From the NCBI RefSeq assembly GCF_028737255.1, contig NZ_JAQZAN010000015.1, forward strand, positions 1 to 64,000: 64,000 nt of DNA, written 5' to 3'. The notes below the pieces were generated by a model, which saw only the letters and a program-made list of their open reading frames with translations, had not been told where the DNA came from and did not search any database. The stretch is from Actinomycetospora straminea. GTDB taxonomy: Bacteria > Actinomycetota > Actinomycetes > Mycobacteriales > Pseudonocardiaceae. Numbering within the stretch: position 1 is the first letter of the stretch; the number at the start of each line of letters is the position of its first letter. Shown one piece after another: positions 14,084 to 21,778 of this stretch. Both the position numbers and the translations under genes were made by a program.

Positions 14084-16813
14084 GTGGGCAGTGCCGTGCC
14101 GGTGCCGGGCTCGCGCGGCCTCGCCGTCGTCCACGGGGCGACGGGGGGTCGGCGGTCCGAGGCGCTCGCGGTCCTGCCCGGTGGCGACGGCCCGGAGGGC
14201 CCGGGCGGTGCGGGCGCGCTGCCGCCGGGGGCGGCGCTGCGCCACGACGCGTGCGGACGCCTCGTCGCCGTCCGCGACGCCGTCGCCCGCCTCGTCGACC
14301 CGACCGGCGGCCTCGAGCCCCACCAGATGCTCGGCCGGAAGGTCACCGACCTGCTCGCCGACGTCCACGCCGCCGACGGCGCCCCCGAGGGCCTCCTGTC
14401 CGCGCGGGTCCGGCGCCTCCTGGCACCGTCGCTGCCGGTCCAGGTGGTCGTGTGGCCGGACCGGACGGGCGGCGCGGTGCTCGTCCTGGTGCCGCAGGCC
14501 GAGCAGGCCCCCGAGCCCGCCCGCGAGCCGGCTCCCGCCCCGGCCGACCGCCCCCTCGCCTTCGAGCCGCCCACCGAGCCCCTGACCGGCCCGAGCGCCG
14601 CCGACGTCGAGCGCATCGCCGGCCTCGGGCACTGGCAGGTCGACCTCGCGACGGGCTCGGCGTGGCTCTCGCCGGTGCTCACCGAGCTGCTGGGCCTCGA
14701 CACCCGCCCCGAGTGGCGTGCCGAGGGGCTGCTCGCCGCGCTGCACCCCGCGGACCGCGCCGGCTTCGTGCGCCGCTGGGAGGCCCTGGTCGGCGAGGGT
14801 GCGGCGCTGGAGGCCGAGGTGCGCCTCGGCGACGGCAGCGGCCGCATCCTGCAGGTGCACGCCGCGCGGCGCCCCGACCGCACGGTCCTCGGCACCGCCG
14901 CCGACGTCACCGGCCGGCGCCAGGCCGAGGAGCGGCTGCGCGCGCTGACCCAGCGCTTCACCGACCTGCTCGCCGTCGCCCCCGTCGGCATCGCGCTGTT
15001 CGACGACGACGAGCGCCTGGTCAAGGCCAACCAGGCGCTGTGCCGGCTGCTCGGGCAGGGCCCGGAGGCGCTGCGCGGCCGGCGCGCCGACGAGCTGCTC
15101 GACCTCGGCGCCGAGGCCGCCGCCGGCGCCGGCCCGGCGACGCCGCTGCTCGCGCGGCCCGCGGGCTCGGCGGGGTCGGTGAGCTGGTCCTGCTCCCCGC
15201 GGGCCCTGCGGCGCCGCGAGCGCGGCGCGGGCGGCGCCGACGCCGACGCGGTGTGGTGCGAGCTGCACGTCTCGGTGTCGGTGCACGACGACGGCGGCGT
15301 CACCCACCTCGTGGTGTTCACCGACGTCACCGACGCCCGCAAGGTCGAGGCGAGCCTGCGCCACCAGGCGATGCACGACGAGCTCACCGGCCTGCCGAAC
15401 CGCCGCGCGCTGCAGACGACGGTGTCGCGGCTGCTCGCGGGCCCGACGGCGCGGCGCACGGGGCTGCTGTTCTGCGACCTCGACAACTTCAAGCGCGTCA
15501 ACGACTCGCTCGGCCACGACGCCGGCGACGAGCTGCTCGTCGAGCTGGCCCAGCGCCTGCGCGACCGGCTGCCCGCCGGGTGCGCCGCCTCGCGCAGCGC
15601 CGGTGACGAGTTCGTCGTCGTGTGCGCCGACGTCGACCTGCACGGCGGGCTGGACGCGCTCTCGGCGACCGTCGCCGGCATCCTGCGCACCGCCATCCCG
15701 GTGCACGGCCAGCTCGTGCGCATCTCGGCGACGGTCGGCGCCGCGGTCGGCGCGACGGTGGGGCTCGGGGCGTCCGCCGGTCCGGACGCCCGCACCGACC
15801 CCGGCCGGCCCGACATCGACCCCACCGGCGACCCGGTGGAGCAGGTGCTGCGCCAGGAGCGCGCCACCGAGCTCGCCGGCCTCGAGCCCGCCCCGGTGCA
15901 CCCGGGCACCGGCGATCTCATGCGCTTCGCCGACGCGGCCCTGTTCGAGGCCAAGAGCGGCGGCAACGGCCGCTTCGCCCTCGCCGACGAGGCCATCATG
16001 CGCGGCGCCGACGAGGCGCTGCGGATGGAGACGCAGCTGCGCGAGGCCATGGTCAACGACGAGCTCGTGCTGCACTTCCAGCCGGTCGTCGGGGCCGACG
16101 GGCGGGTGCAGACCGCCGAGGCGCTCGTGCGCTGGCAGCACCCCGAGCAGGGCCTGATCTTCCCGGACAAGTTCCTGCCCGTGGCCGAGGCCGCCGACCT
16201 GCTCGGCGAGCTCGACCGCTGGGTGCTGCGCACGGCGGTGCGCGAGGCCGCGGTGTGGCCGTCGTCCGGTCCGGACGGGACCCCGCCGTCGGTGGCGGTG
16301 AACCTCGCGGGCCTGCTGCCCGGCGACCCCGACTTCCTCGAGACCGTGCACGAGGCCGTCACCGACGCGGGCCTGCCGTTGGACCGCCTGGTGCTCGAGC
16401 TCGTCGAGACCTGCCTCGCCGACCTGCCCGCCACCACGCTGCGCGAGATGAACGAGCTGATCGCGGCGGGCGTGCGCTTCGCGGTCGACGACTTCGGCAC
16501 CGGCTACTCGTCGCTCTCGCGCCTGACCGGCCTGCCCGCGCAGATCGTCAAGCTCGACCGCGGTTTCGTCCGGGGCGTCGCCACCGGCGAGTCCGACCGC
16601 GCCGTGGCCCGGGCCGTCGTCGACCTCACCGCGGCCATCGGCCAGGTGTGCGTCGCCGAGGGCGTGGAGGACGCCGACCAGTTCGCGGTGCTGCGCGACC
16701 TCGGCGTGCACGCCTACCAGGGCTGGCTCTTCGCCCGCGCGATGCCGGGCGAGGCGTTCACGCAGCTCCTGCGCCGCGGGCCGCTGACCCCGGAGGACCG
16801 CGCGGCCGGCTGA
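14084..16813 (+). CDS. PAS-GGDEF-EAL cyclic-di-GMP signalling protein
   Basis: About 909 residues, no membrane span. A divergent N-terminal region (1-170, Pro/Ala-rich end) is followed by two PAS-like domains (about 185-285 and 305-420). The GGDEF domain (about 425-640) has HDELTGLPNRRAL and LLFCDLDNFKRVNDSLGHD, but the signature is AGDEF rather than GGDEF and the RxxD product-inhibition site is missing. A poorly conserved loop rich in Pro/Asp interrupts its end. The EAL domain (about 650-900) looks complete: AEALVRWQHP, NLAG, LELVET, VDDFGTGYSSLSRL, KLDRGFV, VAEGVED, QGWLF. Phosphodiesterase activity is likely; cyclase activity is uncertain. GTG 14084 chosen for its GAGGAG Shine-Dalgarno. 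Confidence 0.9.
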   Translation: MGSAVPVPGSRGLAVVHGATGGRRSEALAVLPGGDGPEGPGGAGALPPGAALRHDACGRLVAVRDAVARLVDPTGGLEPHQMLGRKVTDLLADVHAADGAPEGLLSARVRRLLAPSLPVQVVVWPDRTGGAVLVLVPQAEQAPEPAREPAPAPADRPLAFEPPTEPLTGPSAADVERIAGLGHWQVDLATGSAWLSPVLTELLGLDTRPEWRAEGLLAALHPADRAGFVRRWEALVGEGAALEAEVRLGDGSGRILQVHAARRPDRTVLGTAADVTGRRQAEERLRALTQRFTDLLAVAPVGIALFDDDERLVKANQALCRLLGQGPEALRGRRADELLDLGAEAAAGAGPATPLLARPAGSAGSVSWSCSPRALRRRERGAGGADADAVWCELHVSVSVHDDGGVTHLVVFTDVTDARKVEASLRHQAMHDELTGLPNRRALQTTVSRLLAGPTARRTGLLFCDLDNFKRVNDSLGHDAGDELLVELAQRLRDRLPAGCAASRSAGDEFVVVCADVDLHGGLDALSATVAGILRTAIPVHGQLVRISATVGAAVGATVGLGASAGPDARTDPGRPDIDPTGDPVEQVLRQERATELAGLEPAPVHPGTGDLMRFADAALFEAKSGGNGRFALADEAIMRGADEALRMETQLREAMVNDELVLHFQPVVGADGRVQTAEALVRWQHPEQGLIFPDKFLPVAEAADLLGELDRWVLRTAVREAAVWPSSGPDGTPPSVAVNLAGLLPGDPDFLETVHEAVTDAGLPLDRLVLELVETCLADLPATTLREMNELIAAGVRFAVDDFGTGYSSLSRLTGLPAQIVKLDRGFVRGVATGESDRAVARAVVDLTAAIGQVCVAEGVEDADQFAVLRDLGVHAYQGWLFARAMPGEAFTQLLRRGPLTPEDRAAG

Positions 16814-16889
16814 GGTCGGCGCTGAGACCGGGGTCACACCGGGAGGTGTCGGGTGCCGGTGATCGGTCGCGGGCGTCGGGGGGCCCGGT

Positions 16890-16895
16890 TAGATT
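16890..16895 (+). promoter_or_regulatory. Candidate -10 of the betaine/proline transporter operon
   Basis: TAGATT is an unusually A/T-rich hexamer in this sequence and lies 26 bp before GTG 16921 and 62 bp before GTG 16957. It fits a housekeeping -10 (TANNNT). No good -35 is visible. Confidence 0.4.
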
Positions 16896-16956
16896 CACGC
16901 GCTGACCCGGTGGCCGACCCGTGAGCCGCCGGACACCGAACCCGGGGGCCAGGCAC

Positions 16957-18045
16957 GTGATCGAGTTCCGGGGTGTGGGCAAGCGTTTCCCCGACGGCAC
17001 GGTGGGCCTCGACTCCCTGACGCTGACGGCGCGCGAGGGCGAGATCACGGTGCTGGTCGGGCCGTCGGGCTGCGGCAAGACCACGTCGCTGCGCACGGTC
17101 AACCGGATGGTCGAGCCGACGTCGGGCTCGGTGCACCTCGACGGCCGCGACGTCGCCGAGGGCGACCCGGCGGAGCTGCGCCGCGGCATCGGCTACGTCA
17201 TCCAGCAGGCGGGCCTGTTCCCGCACCGGCGGGTGATCGACAACGTCGCCACCGTCCCGGTGCTCCAGGGCCTGTCGCGGCGTGAGGCGCGCGCCCGCGC
17301 GGCCGAGGTCCTCGAGCGCGTCGGGCTCGACGCCACGCTCGCGCAGCGCTGGCCCGCGCAGCTCTCCGGCGGCCAGCAGCAGCGCGTCGGTGTCGCGCGG
17401 GCCCTCGCCGGTGACGCGCCGGTGCTGCTCATGGACGAGCCGTTCTCCGCGGTCGACCCCGTGGTGCGCGTCGAGCTGCAGGACGAGCTGCTGCGCCTGC
17501 AGGCCGACCTCGGCAAGACCATCCTGTTCGTCACCCACGACATCGACGAGGCGATCCGCCTGGGCGACCGGGTGGCGGTGCTGCGCGTCGGCGGCCGGCT
17601 CGCCCAGTTCGCCCCGCCGGACGAGCTGCTCGCCGCCCCGGCCGACGACTTCGTCGCCGGCTTCGTGGGGCGCGACCGCGGCTACCGGCGCCTGGGCTTC
17701 GTGCCGGCCACCGCGCTGCGGCTCTCCGACCTGCCCACGCGGGTCGAGGGCCCGGACGGCGCGGGCCCGCCGGGGGAGTGGACGGTGCTGCTCGACGGCG
17801 ACCGGCCCGCGGCCTGGCTCGGTCCCGACGGCGCGCGCCACGACCTCGGCTCGCTCTACGTCACCGATGGGGGCCCGGACGGTACGGCCGCGTCCGACGG
17901 CGCCGGCACCCTGCGCGGGGCGCTCGACGCGACGCTGAGCTCGCCGGCGGGCCGCGGCGTGGCCGTCGACGGCGAGGGCCGCTACCGGGGCGGGGTGGAC
18001 GCGGACGACGTCCTGGCGCTGCTGGAGAGGGACCCGGCCCGGTGA
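16957..18045 (+). CDS. proV: Glycine betaine/proline-type ABC importer, ATPase
   Basis: About 362 residues. ABC ATPase with Walker A GPSGCGKTTS, Q-loop YVIQQAGLFPH, signature LSGGQQQR, Walker B LLMDEPFSAVDP and switch His VTHDIDEA, all canonical. The C-terminal 110 residues beyond the ATPase do not show clear CBS domains, unlike many ProV/OpuCA proteins. First gene of a four-gene importer operon; it overlaps the permease by GTGA (18042-18045). I chose GTG 16957 (xIEFRGVGKRF) from family starts; GTG 16921 would add 12 residues. Confidence 0.9.
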   Translation: MIEFRGVGKRFPDGTVGLDSLTLTAREGEITVLVGPSGCGKTTSLRTVNRMVEPTSGSVHLDGRDVAEGDPAELRRGIGYVIQQAGLFPHRRVIDNVATVPVLQGLSRREARARAAEVLERVGLDATLAQRWPAQLSGGQQQRVGVARALAGDAPVLLMDEPFSAVDPVVRVELQDELLRLQADLGKTILFVTHDIDEAIRLGDRVAVLRVGGRLAQFAPPDELLAAPADDFVAGFVGRDRGYRRLGFVPATALRLSDLPTRVEGPDGAGPPGEWTVLLDGDRPAAWLGPDGARHDLGSLYVTDGGPDGTAASDGAGTLRGALDATLSSPAGRGVAVDGEGRYRGGVDADDVLALLERDPAR

Positions 18046-18671
18046 GGGCCTTCGGGTACGACCTCGACGTCCTCGTCGTCGCCCACGTCCTGCTGGCGCT
18101 GGTACCCGTGCTGGTCGGGCTGCTCCTCGCCCTGCCGCTGGGCTGGTGGGCGCACCGCTCGCCGGCCGCGCGACGGGTGCTCGTGCCGCTGTCCGGCGCG
18201 CTCTACACCGTCCCGTCCCTCGCACTGATCGTGTTCATCCCGGTCGTGCTGGGCACGCCCATCCTCAGCCCGGTCAACGTCGGGCTGACCCTGACGATCT
18301 ACACGGTGGCGCTGCTCGTGCGCAGCGTAGCCGAGGCCCTCGACGCGGTGCCGGCGACGGTCACCACGGCAGCGGTCGCGGTCGGCTACCGGCCCGCGGG
18401 CCTGCTGTTCGGGGTGCAGCTCCCGCTGGCCGTCCCGGTGCTCACCGCGGGCGTGCGCGTCGCGTCGGTGTCGGCGTTCTCGCTGGTCACCGTGGGTGCG
18501 CTGGTGGGCATCCAGTCGCTGGGCACGCTGATGACCGACGGCTTCCAGCAGGACTACACGGCGATGGTGGCCACCGGCATCGTCGGCTCGGTCGTCCTCG
18601 CGTTCGTGTTCGACGCGCTGTGGCTCGCGCTCGGGCGCGCGCTCACGCCGTGGTCGCGGGCGGGGGTGTAG
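18042..18671 (+). CDS. proW: Glycine betaine/proline-type ABC importer, permease 1
   Basis: 209 residues, five or six membrane spans (VVAHVLLALVPVLVGLLLAL, LVPLSGALYTVPSLALIVF, and others). The inner-membrane coupling region reads TTAAVAVGYRPAGLLFGVQLP, matching the EAA-loop of binding-protein-dependent permeases. It pairs with the next permease to form the membrane channel. Start GTG overlaps the ATPase stop by 4 bp; the stop is 2 bp before the next GTG, so the genes are translationally coupled. Confidence 0.88.
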   Translation: MRAFGYDLDVLVVAHVLLALVPVLVGLLLALPLGWWAHRSPAARRVLVPLSGALYTVPSLALIVFIPVVLGTPILSPVNVGLTLTIYTVALLVRSVAEALDAVPATVTTAAVAVGYRPAGLLFGVQLPLAVPVLTAGVRVASVSAFSLVTVGALVGIQSLGTLMTDGFQQDYTAMVATGIVGSVVLAFVFDALWLALGRALTPWSRAGV

Positions 18672-18673
18672 CC

Positions 18674-19438
18674 GTGCTCGGTCGTCTCGGCGAGTGGTTC
18701 AGCGACCCCGCGCAGTGGAGCGGGCCCGCCGGCATCCCCGCCCGCGTGCTCGAGCACCTCGGGTACACCGTCCTCGCCGTCGCCATCGCGGCGGTGATCG
18801 CGCTGCCGATCGGCGCGCTGATCGGCCACACGCGCCGCGGCGGGCTCGTCGTCGTCGGCGTCGCCAACGGCCTGCGCGCGCTGCCCGAGCTCGGCGTGCT
18901 CGTGCTGTTCGTGCTGCTGCTGGGCCTCGGGCTGCTGCCGCCGACCCTCGCGCTCGTGCTGCTCGCCATCCCGCCGCTGCTCGCCGGCGCCTACTCCGGG
19001 GTCGCCGGGGCCGACCCCGGCGCGGTCGACGCGGCGCGCGGCATGGGGATGCGGGAGCGCCAGATCCTGCTGCAGGTCGAGGTGCCCGCCGCCGTGCCGC
19101 TCGTCCTCGGCGGGCTGCGCTTCGCGACGCTGCAGGTGGTCGCGACGGCCACCATCGCCGCGTACGTCGGCCTCGGCGGGCTCGGGCGCTACATCATCGA
19201 CGGCTTCGCCGTGCGCGACTTCCCGCAGATGCTCGGCGGCGCCCTGGTCGTCGCGGTGCTCTCGGTCGTCGTCGAGCTCGTGCTGCAGGGCCTCGGCCGC
19301 CTCGTCACCCCCGGCCCCGACCGGCTGCGGCTGCGCCGCGCGCCCGTCCCGGCCGCCCCGATCCCGGCCGCCCCTACCCCGACCGCCCCGACCTCGCCCG
19401 CCCCGACCCCGGACGCGTCGACCCAGGCGTCCTCGTGA
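18674..19438 (+). CDS. proZ: Glycine betaine/proline-type ABC importer, permease 2
   Basis: 254 residues with about five spans. The EAA-type loop is DAARGMGMRERQILLQVEVP. The core ends near residue 218; the last 35 residues form a Pro/Ala/Thr tail built from short repeats (PAAPIPAAPTPTAPT) that homologues generally lack. Together with the previous permease this resembles the ProW/ProZ (OpuCB/OpuCD) pair. The next gene starts 13 bp downstream. Confidence 0.88.
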   Translation: MLGRLGEWFSDPAQWSGPAGIPARVLEHLGYTVLAVAIAAVIALPIGALIGHTRRGGLVVVGVANGLRALPELGVLVLFVLLLGLGLLPPTLALVLLAIPPLLAGAYSGVAGADPGAVDAARGMGMRERQILLQVEVPAAVPLVLGGLRFATLQVVATATIAAYVGLGGLGRYIIDGFAVRDFPQMLGGALVVAVLSVVVELVLQGLGRLVTPGPDRLRLRRAPVPAAPIPAAPTPTAPTSPAPTPDASTQASS

Positions 19439-19451
19439 GAAAGGCCCGACC

Positions 19452-20378
19452 GTGATCCGATCCCCGCGCGCGCTGATCGTGGCGGCGCTCGCCGCCGTCG
19501 GCGTGCTCCTCGCCGGCTGCGGCGGCGAGTCCGACCCGCTCGCCACCGCGCCCGCCGGCCCCTCGGCCCAGGGCACGGTCCGCATCGGCTCGGCGAACTT
19601 CACCGAGAACCGGCTGCTCGCCGAGATCTACGCGACGGCCCTGGAGACCCGCGGCGTCACCGTCGAGCGGCGCTTCGGCATCGGCAGCCGCGAGACGTAC
19701 TTCCCGGCCGTCGAGCGCGGCGAGATCGACCTCGTGCCCGACTACACCGGCAACCTGCTGCAGTTCCTCGACCCGCAGACCACCGCCACCGCGTCGGACC
19801 AGGTCTACCAGCAGATCACGGGTCGCCTCCCGCAGCAGCTCCAGCTGCTCGAGCAGAGCCCCGCGGAGGACAAGGACGCCGTCGTCGTCACCCGCGCCTT
19901 CGCCACGCAGAACAACCTGCGCTCGATCGAGGACCTCGCCCCGCTGTGCCCGACGATCGCCTTCGGCGGCCCGCCGGAGTTCCAGCAGCGCGCCTACGGC
20001 GTGCCGGGCCTGCAGCGGCTCTACAACTGCACGTTCCGCGAGTTCCGCGCCCTCGACGCCGGCGGCCCGCTGACGGTCGCGGCGCTGCGCGACGGCACGG
20101 TGCAGGCGGCCGACCTGTTCACCACCGACGCCTCGATCCCCGAGAACGACTTCGTCATCCTCGAGGACCCGCGGTCGAACTTCGCGGCGCAGAACGTGGT
20201 GCCGCTGGTCAACCGGGCGAAGGCGGCCGACCCGCGCGTCACCGACACGCTCAACCAGATCTCCCAGCGCATGGACACCACGCAGCTCACGGCGCTCAAC
20301 CAGCGCCTCGCGGGGCCCGACCGCCCCGATCCGGCCCAGGTCGCCCGCGACTGGCTGAACCAGGCGGGCATCCGGTAG
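19452..20378 (+). CDS. proX: Substrate-binding lipoprotein of the same importer
   Basis: 308 residues. A lipoprotein signal peptide ends in the lipobox LLAGC (Cys-23). The mature part is an OpuAC/ProX-type periplasmic-binding fold: RIGSANFTENRLLAEIYATA, then VERGEIDLVPDYTGNLLQFL, and NNLRSIEDLAPL. Members bind quaternary amines such as glycine betaine, choline or proline betaine; some OpuC relatives bind ergothioneine, so the ligand stays open. GTG start; a GAGAAAGG Shine-Dalgarno overlaps the end of the permease gene. It is last in the operon, and a palindromic repeat follows. Confidence 0.9.
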   Translation: MIRSPRALIVAALAAVGVLLAGCGGESDPLATAPAGPSAQGTVRIGSANFTENRLLAEIYATALETRGVTVERRFGIGSRETYFPAVERGEIDLVPDYTGNLLQFLDPQTTATASDQVYQQITGRLPQQLQLLEQSPAEDKDAVVVTRAFATQNNLRSIEDLAPLCPTIAFGGPPEFQQRAYGVPGLQRLYNCTFREFRALDAGGPLTVAALRDGTVQAADLFTTDASIPENDFVILEDPRSNFAAQNVVPLVNRAKAADPRVTDTLNQISQRMDTTQLTALNQRLAGPDRPDPAQVARDWLNQAGIR

Positions 20379-20390
20379 CGCGCCTGTCCC

Positions 20391-20449
20391 CCCGGAGCGA
20401 ACGGGTATCTCGCGGCCTCTACGCGCGCGAACTCCCCGTTCGCTCCGGG
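20391..20449. repeat. Palindromic repeat, copy 1 (upstream of G3E GTPase gene)
   Basis: Arms of 15 bp, CCCGGAGCGAACGGG (20391-20405) and its exact complement (20435-20449), surround a 29-nt spacer. The right arm also forms a smaller hairpin GCGAAC-TCCCC-GTTCGC. A 34-nt part (20415-20448) recurs with one mismatch at 21536-21569. It lies 13 bp after the proX stop and may terminate that operon. Confidence 0.75.
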
Positions 20450-20487
20450 TGCCGGGCCGCCCAGGGTCGGCGTGCGAGGGTGGACGC

Positions 20488-21501
20488 GTGCCCCGTCGCG
20501 TCCCCGTCGTGCTGGTCGCCGGTCGCCTCGGGGTCGGCAAGTCGACGCTGGTCAACCATCTGCTGCGCCGCGCCGACGGGATCCGGGTCGGCGTCGTCGT
20601 CAACGACTTCGGGGCGATCGGCATCGACGCGATGCTGGTGGCGGGGCAGGCCAGCGCGGTGACCTCGCTGGCCGACGGGTGCCTGTGCTGCACCACCGAC
20701 GCCAACGGCCTCGCCGGGCTGCTCGCCGAGCTGACGGCGCCGTCGGCCCGCCTGGACCTGGTCGTCGTGGAGGCCAGCGGCCTCGCCGAGCCCCGCGAGC
20801 TGGTGCGCCTGCTGCTCGACGCGGTCGCGGGCGAGGCGCGGCACGCGGCGTACGGCGGGCTGGTGGTGGTCGTCGACGCCGGCGCCGAGCCCGGCGCCGC
20901 GGGGGAGCAGGACGGGGTGATCCGCCTCGCCGACCTCGTGGTGCTCAACCAGGTCGACCGTGTCGCCGACCCCGCCCCGCTGCTCGCGTCCCTGCGGGCG
21001 ATCGCCCCCGGTCCGGTGCTCCCCGTGGTGCGCGGGGCGCTCGACCCCGCGCTGCTCGTCGACCCGCCGGCCCGCCGCCGCCCGCCGCGGTCGGGCCAGC
21101 TGTCGTTCGACGTGCTCCTGCGCGAGGAGCACCCCGCCGACGAGCACGCCCACGCCGCCTGGGAGAGCGTCGCGGTGGAGCGGGACGCCCCGCTCGACCC
21201 GGCGCGGTTCGCGACGTTCCTCGAGGCGGGGCCGGCCGGGGTGTTCCGGTCCAAGGGCGTGGTGCGCTTCCCCGGCGCCGCCCCGTTCGTCGTGCAGACG
21301 GTCGGGACGGCGATCCGGGTGCGCCCCGCGCCGCGCTCCGTGGACGTCGCCGGCGCCCGGCTGGTGTTCCTCGGCGCCGGGCTCGACGGGGCGGGTCTGG
21401 AGGCGGCGATCGACGCCTGCGCGGCCGACCCCGCCCGCCCGGAGCCCTCGCTGCTGCCGGTGCTGCGCTACGAGGAGTCCGAGCGGGTCGACGCCGTCTG
21501 A
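20488..21501 (+). CDS. G3E-family GTPase (CobW/COG0523 metallochaperone-like)
   Basis: About 337 residues. Walker A is GRLGVGKST; the G3E switch region shows VVNDFGAIGIDAML; the metal-binding motif GCLCC is intact; Walker B is VVVEASGLAEP and the base-specificity motif is LNQVD. The C-terminal CobW_C domain reads AGVFRSKGVVRF. Family members deliver zinc or other metals to client enzymes using GTP. No metal-regulated neighbour points to a client. GTG 20488 was chosen just before PRRVPVVLVAGR. The gene is flanked by two direct copies of a palindromic repeat. Confidence 0.88.
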   Translation: MPRRVPVVLVAGRLGVGKSTLVNHLLRRADGIRVGVVVNDFGAIGIDAMLVAGQASAVTSLADGCLCCTTDANGLAGLLAELTAPSARLDLVVVEASGLAEPRELVRLLLDAVAGEARHAAYGGLVVVVDAGAEPGAAGEQDGVIRLADLVVLNQVDRVADPAPLLASLRAIAPGPVLPVVRGALDPALLVDPPARRRPPRSGQLSFDVLLREEHPADEHAHAAWESVAVERDAPLDPARFATFLEAGPAGVFRSKGVVRFPGAAPFVVQTVGTAIRVRPAPRSVDVAGARLVFLGAGLDGAGLEAAIDACAADPARPEPSLLPVLRYEESERVDAV

Positions 21502-21514
21502 GCACCCCACCACG

Positions 21515-21569
21515 GCAGCGAACGCGCTGTTCGCTGCCTCTAGGCGCGCGAACTCCCCGTTCGCTCCGG
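21515..21569. repeat. Palindromic repeat, copy 2 (downstream of G3E GTPase gene)
   Basis: Two adjacent hairpins: a 9-bp perfect stem (21515-21523 with 21529-21537, loop GCGCT) and GCGAAC-TCCCC-GTTCGC (21548-21564). The 34 nt at 21536-21569 match 20415-20448 with one mismatch, in the same orientation. It sits between convergent genes and could act as a two-way terminator. Confidence 0.75.
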
Positions 21570-21595
21570 CTGCCGGGTCGGCCGGGGCGACGCGG

Positions 21596-21772
21596 CTACT
21601 CGTCGTCGCTGTCGTCGCGGGCGAGGAAGGTCGCGAACCGGTCGGCCGCCCCGGCGTGCTCGGGGTGGGCGTCGACGAAGGCGCGGAGGCGGTCGGCCAG
21701 CCAGGCCAGGCTGACCTCCTCCTCGCCCCGCCGGTCCTCGAGCTCCTCGATCCCGCGGTCCGTGAAGTACAC
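21596..21772 (-). CDS. DUF6104 family small protein
   Basis: 58 residues beginning xYFTDRGIEELEDRRGEEEV and continuing SLAWLADRLRAFVDAHPEH, ending in an acidic tail (DDSDDE). This is the short actinobacterial family named DUF6104, which I recall lying next to the 2-oxoglutarate dehydrogenase gene in Streptomyces. GTG start at 21772, 6 bp after the kgd stop in the same direction, so it is probably co-transcribed with kgd. Function unknown. Confidence 0.78.
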   Translation of the reverse strand: MYFTDRGIEELEDRRGEEEVSLAWLADRLRAFVDAHPEHAGAADRFATFLARDDSDDE

Positions 21773-21778
21773 GACCGG

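Noticed and set aside
20391-21569. Flanking repeats considered as insertion-sequence ends
   Set aside because: No transposase is present, the copies are direct not inverted, and no target duplication was seen.
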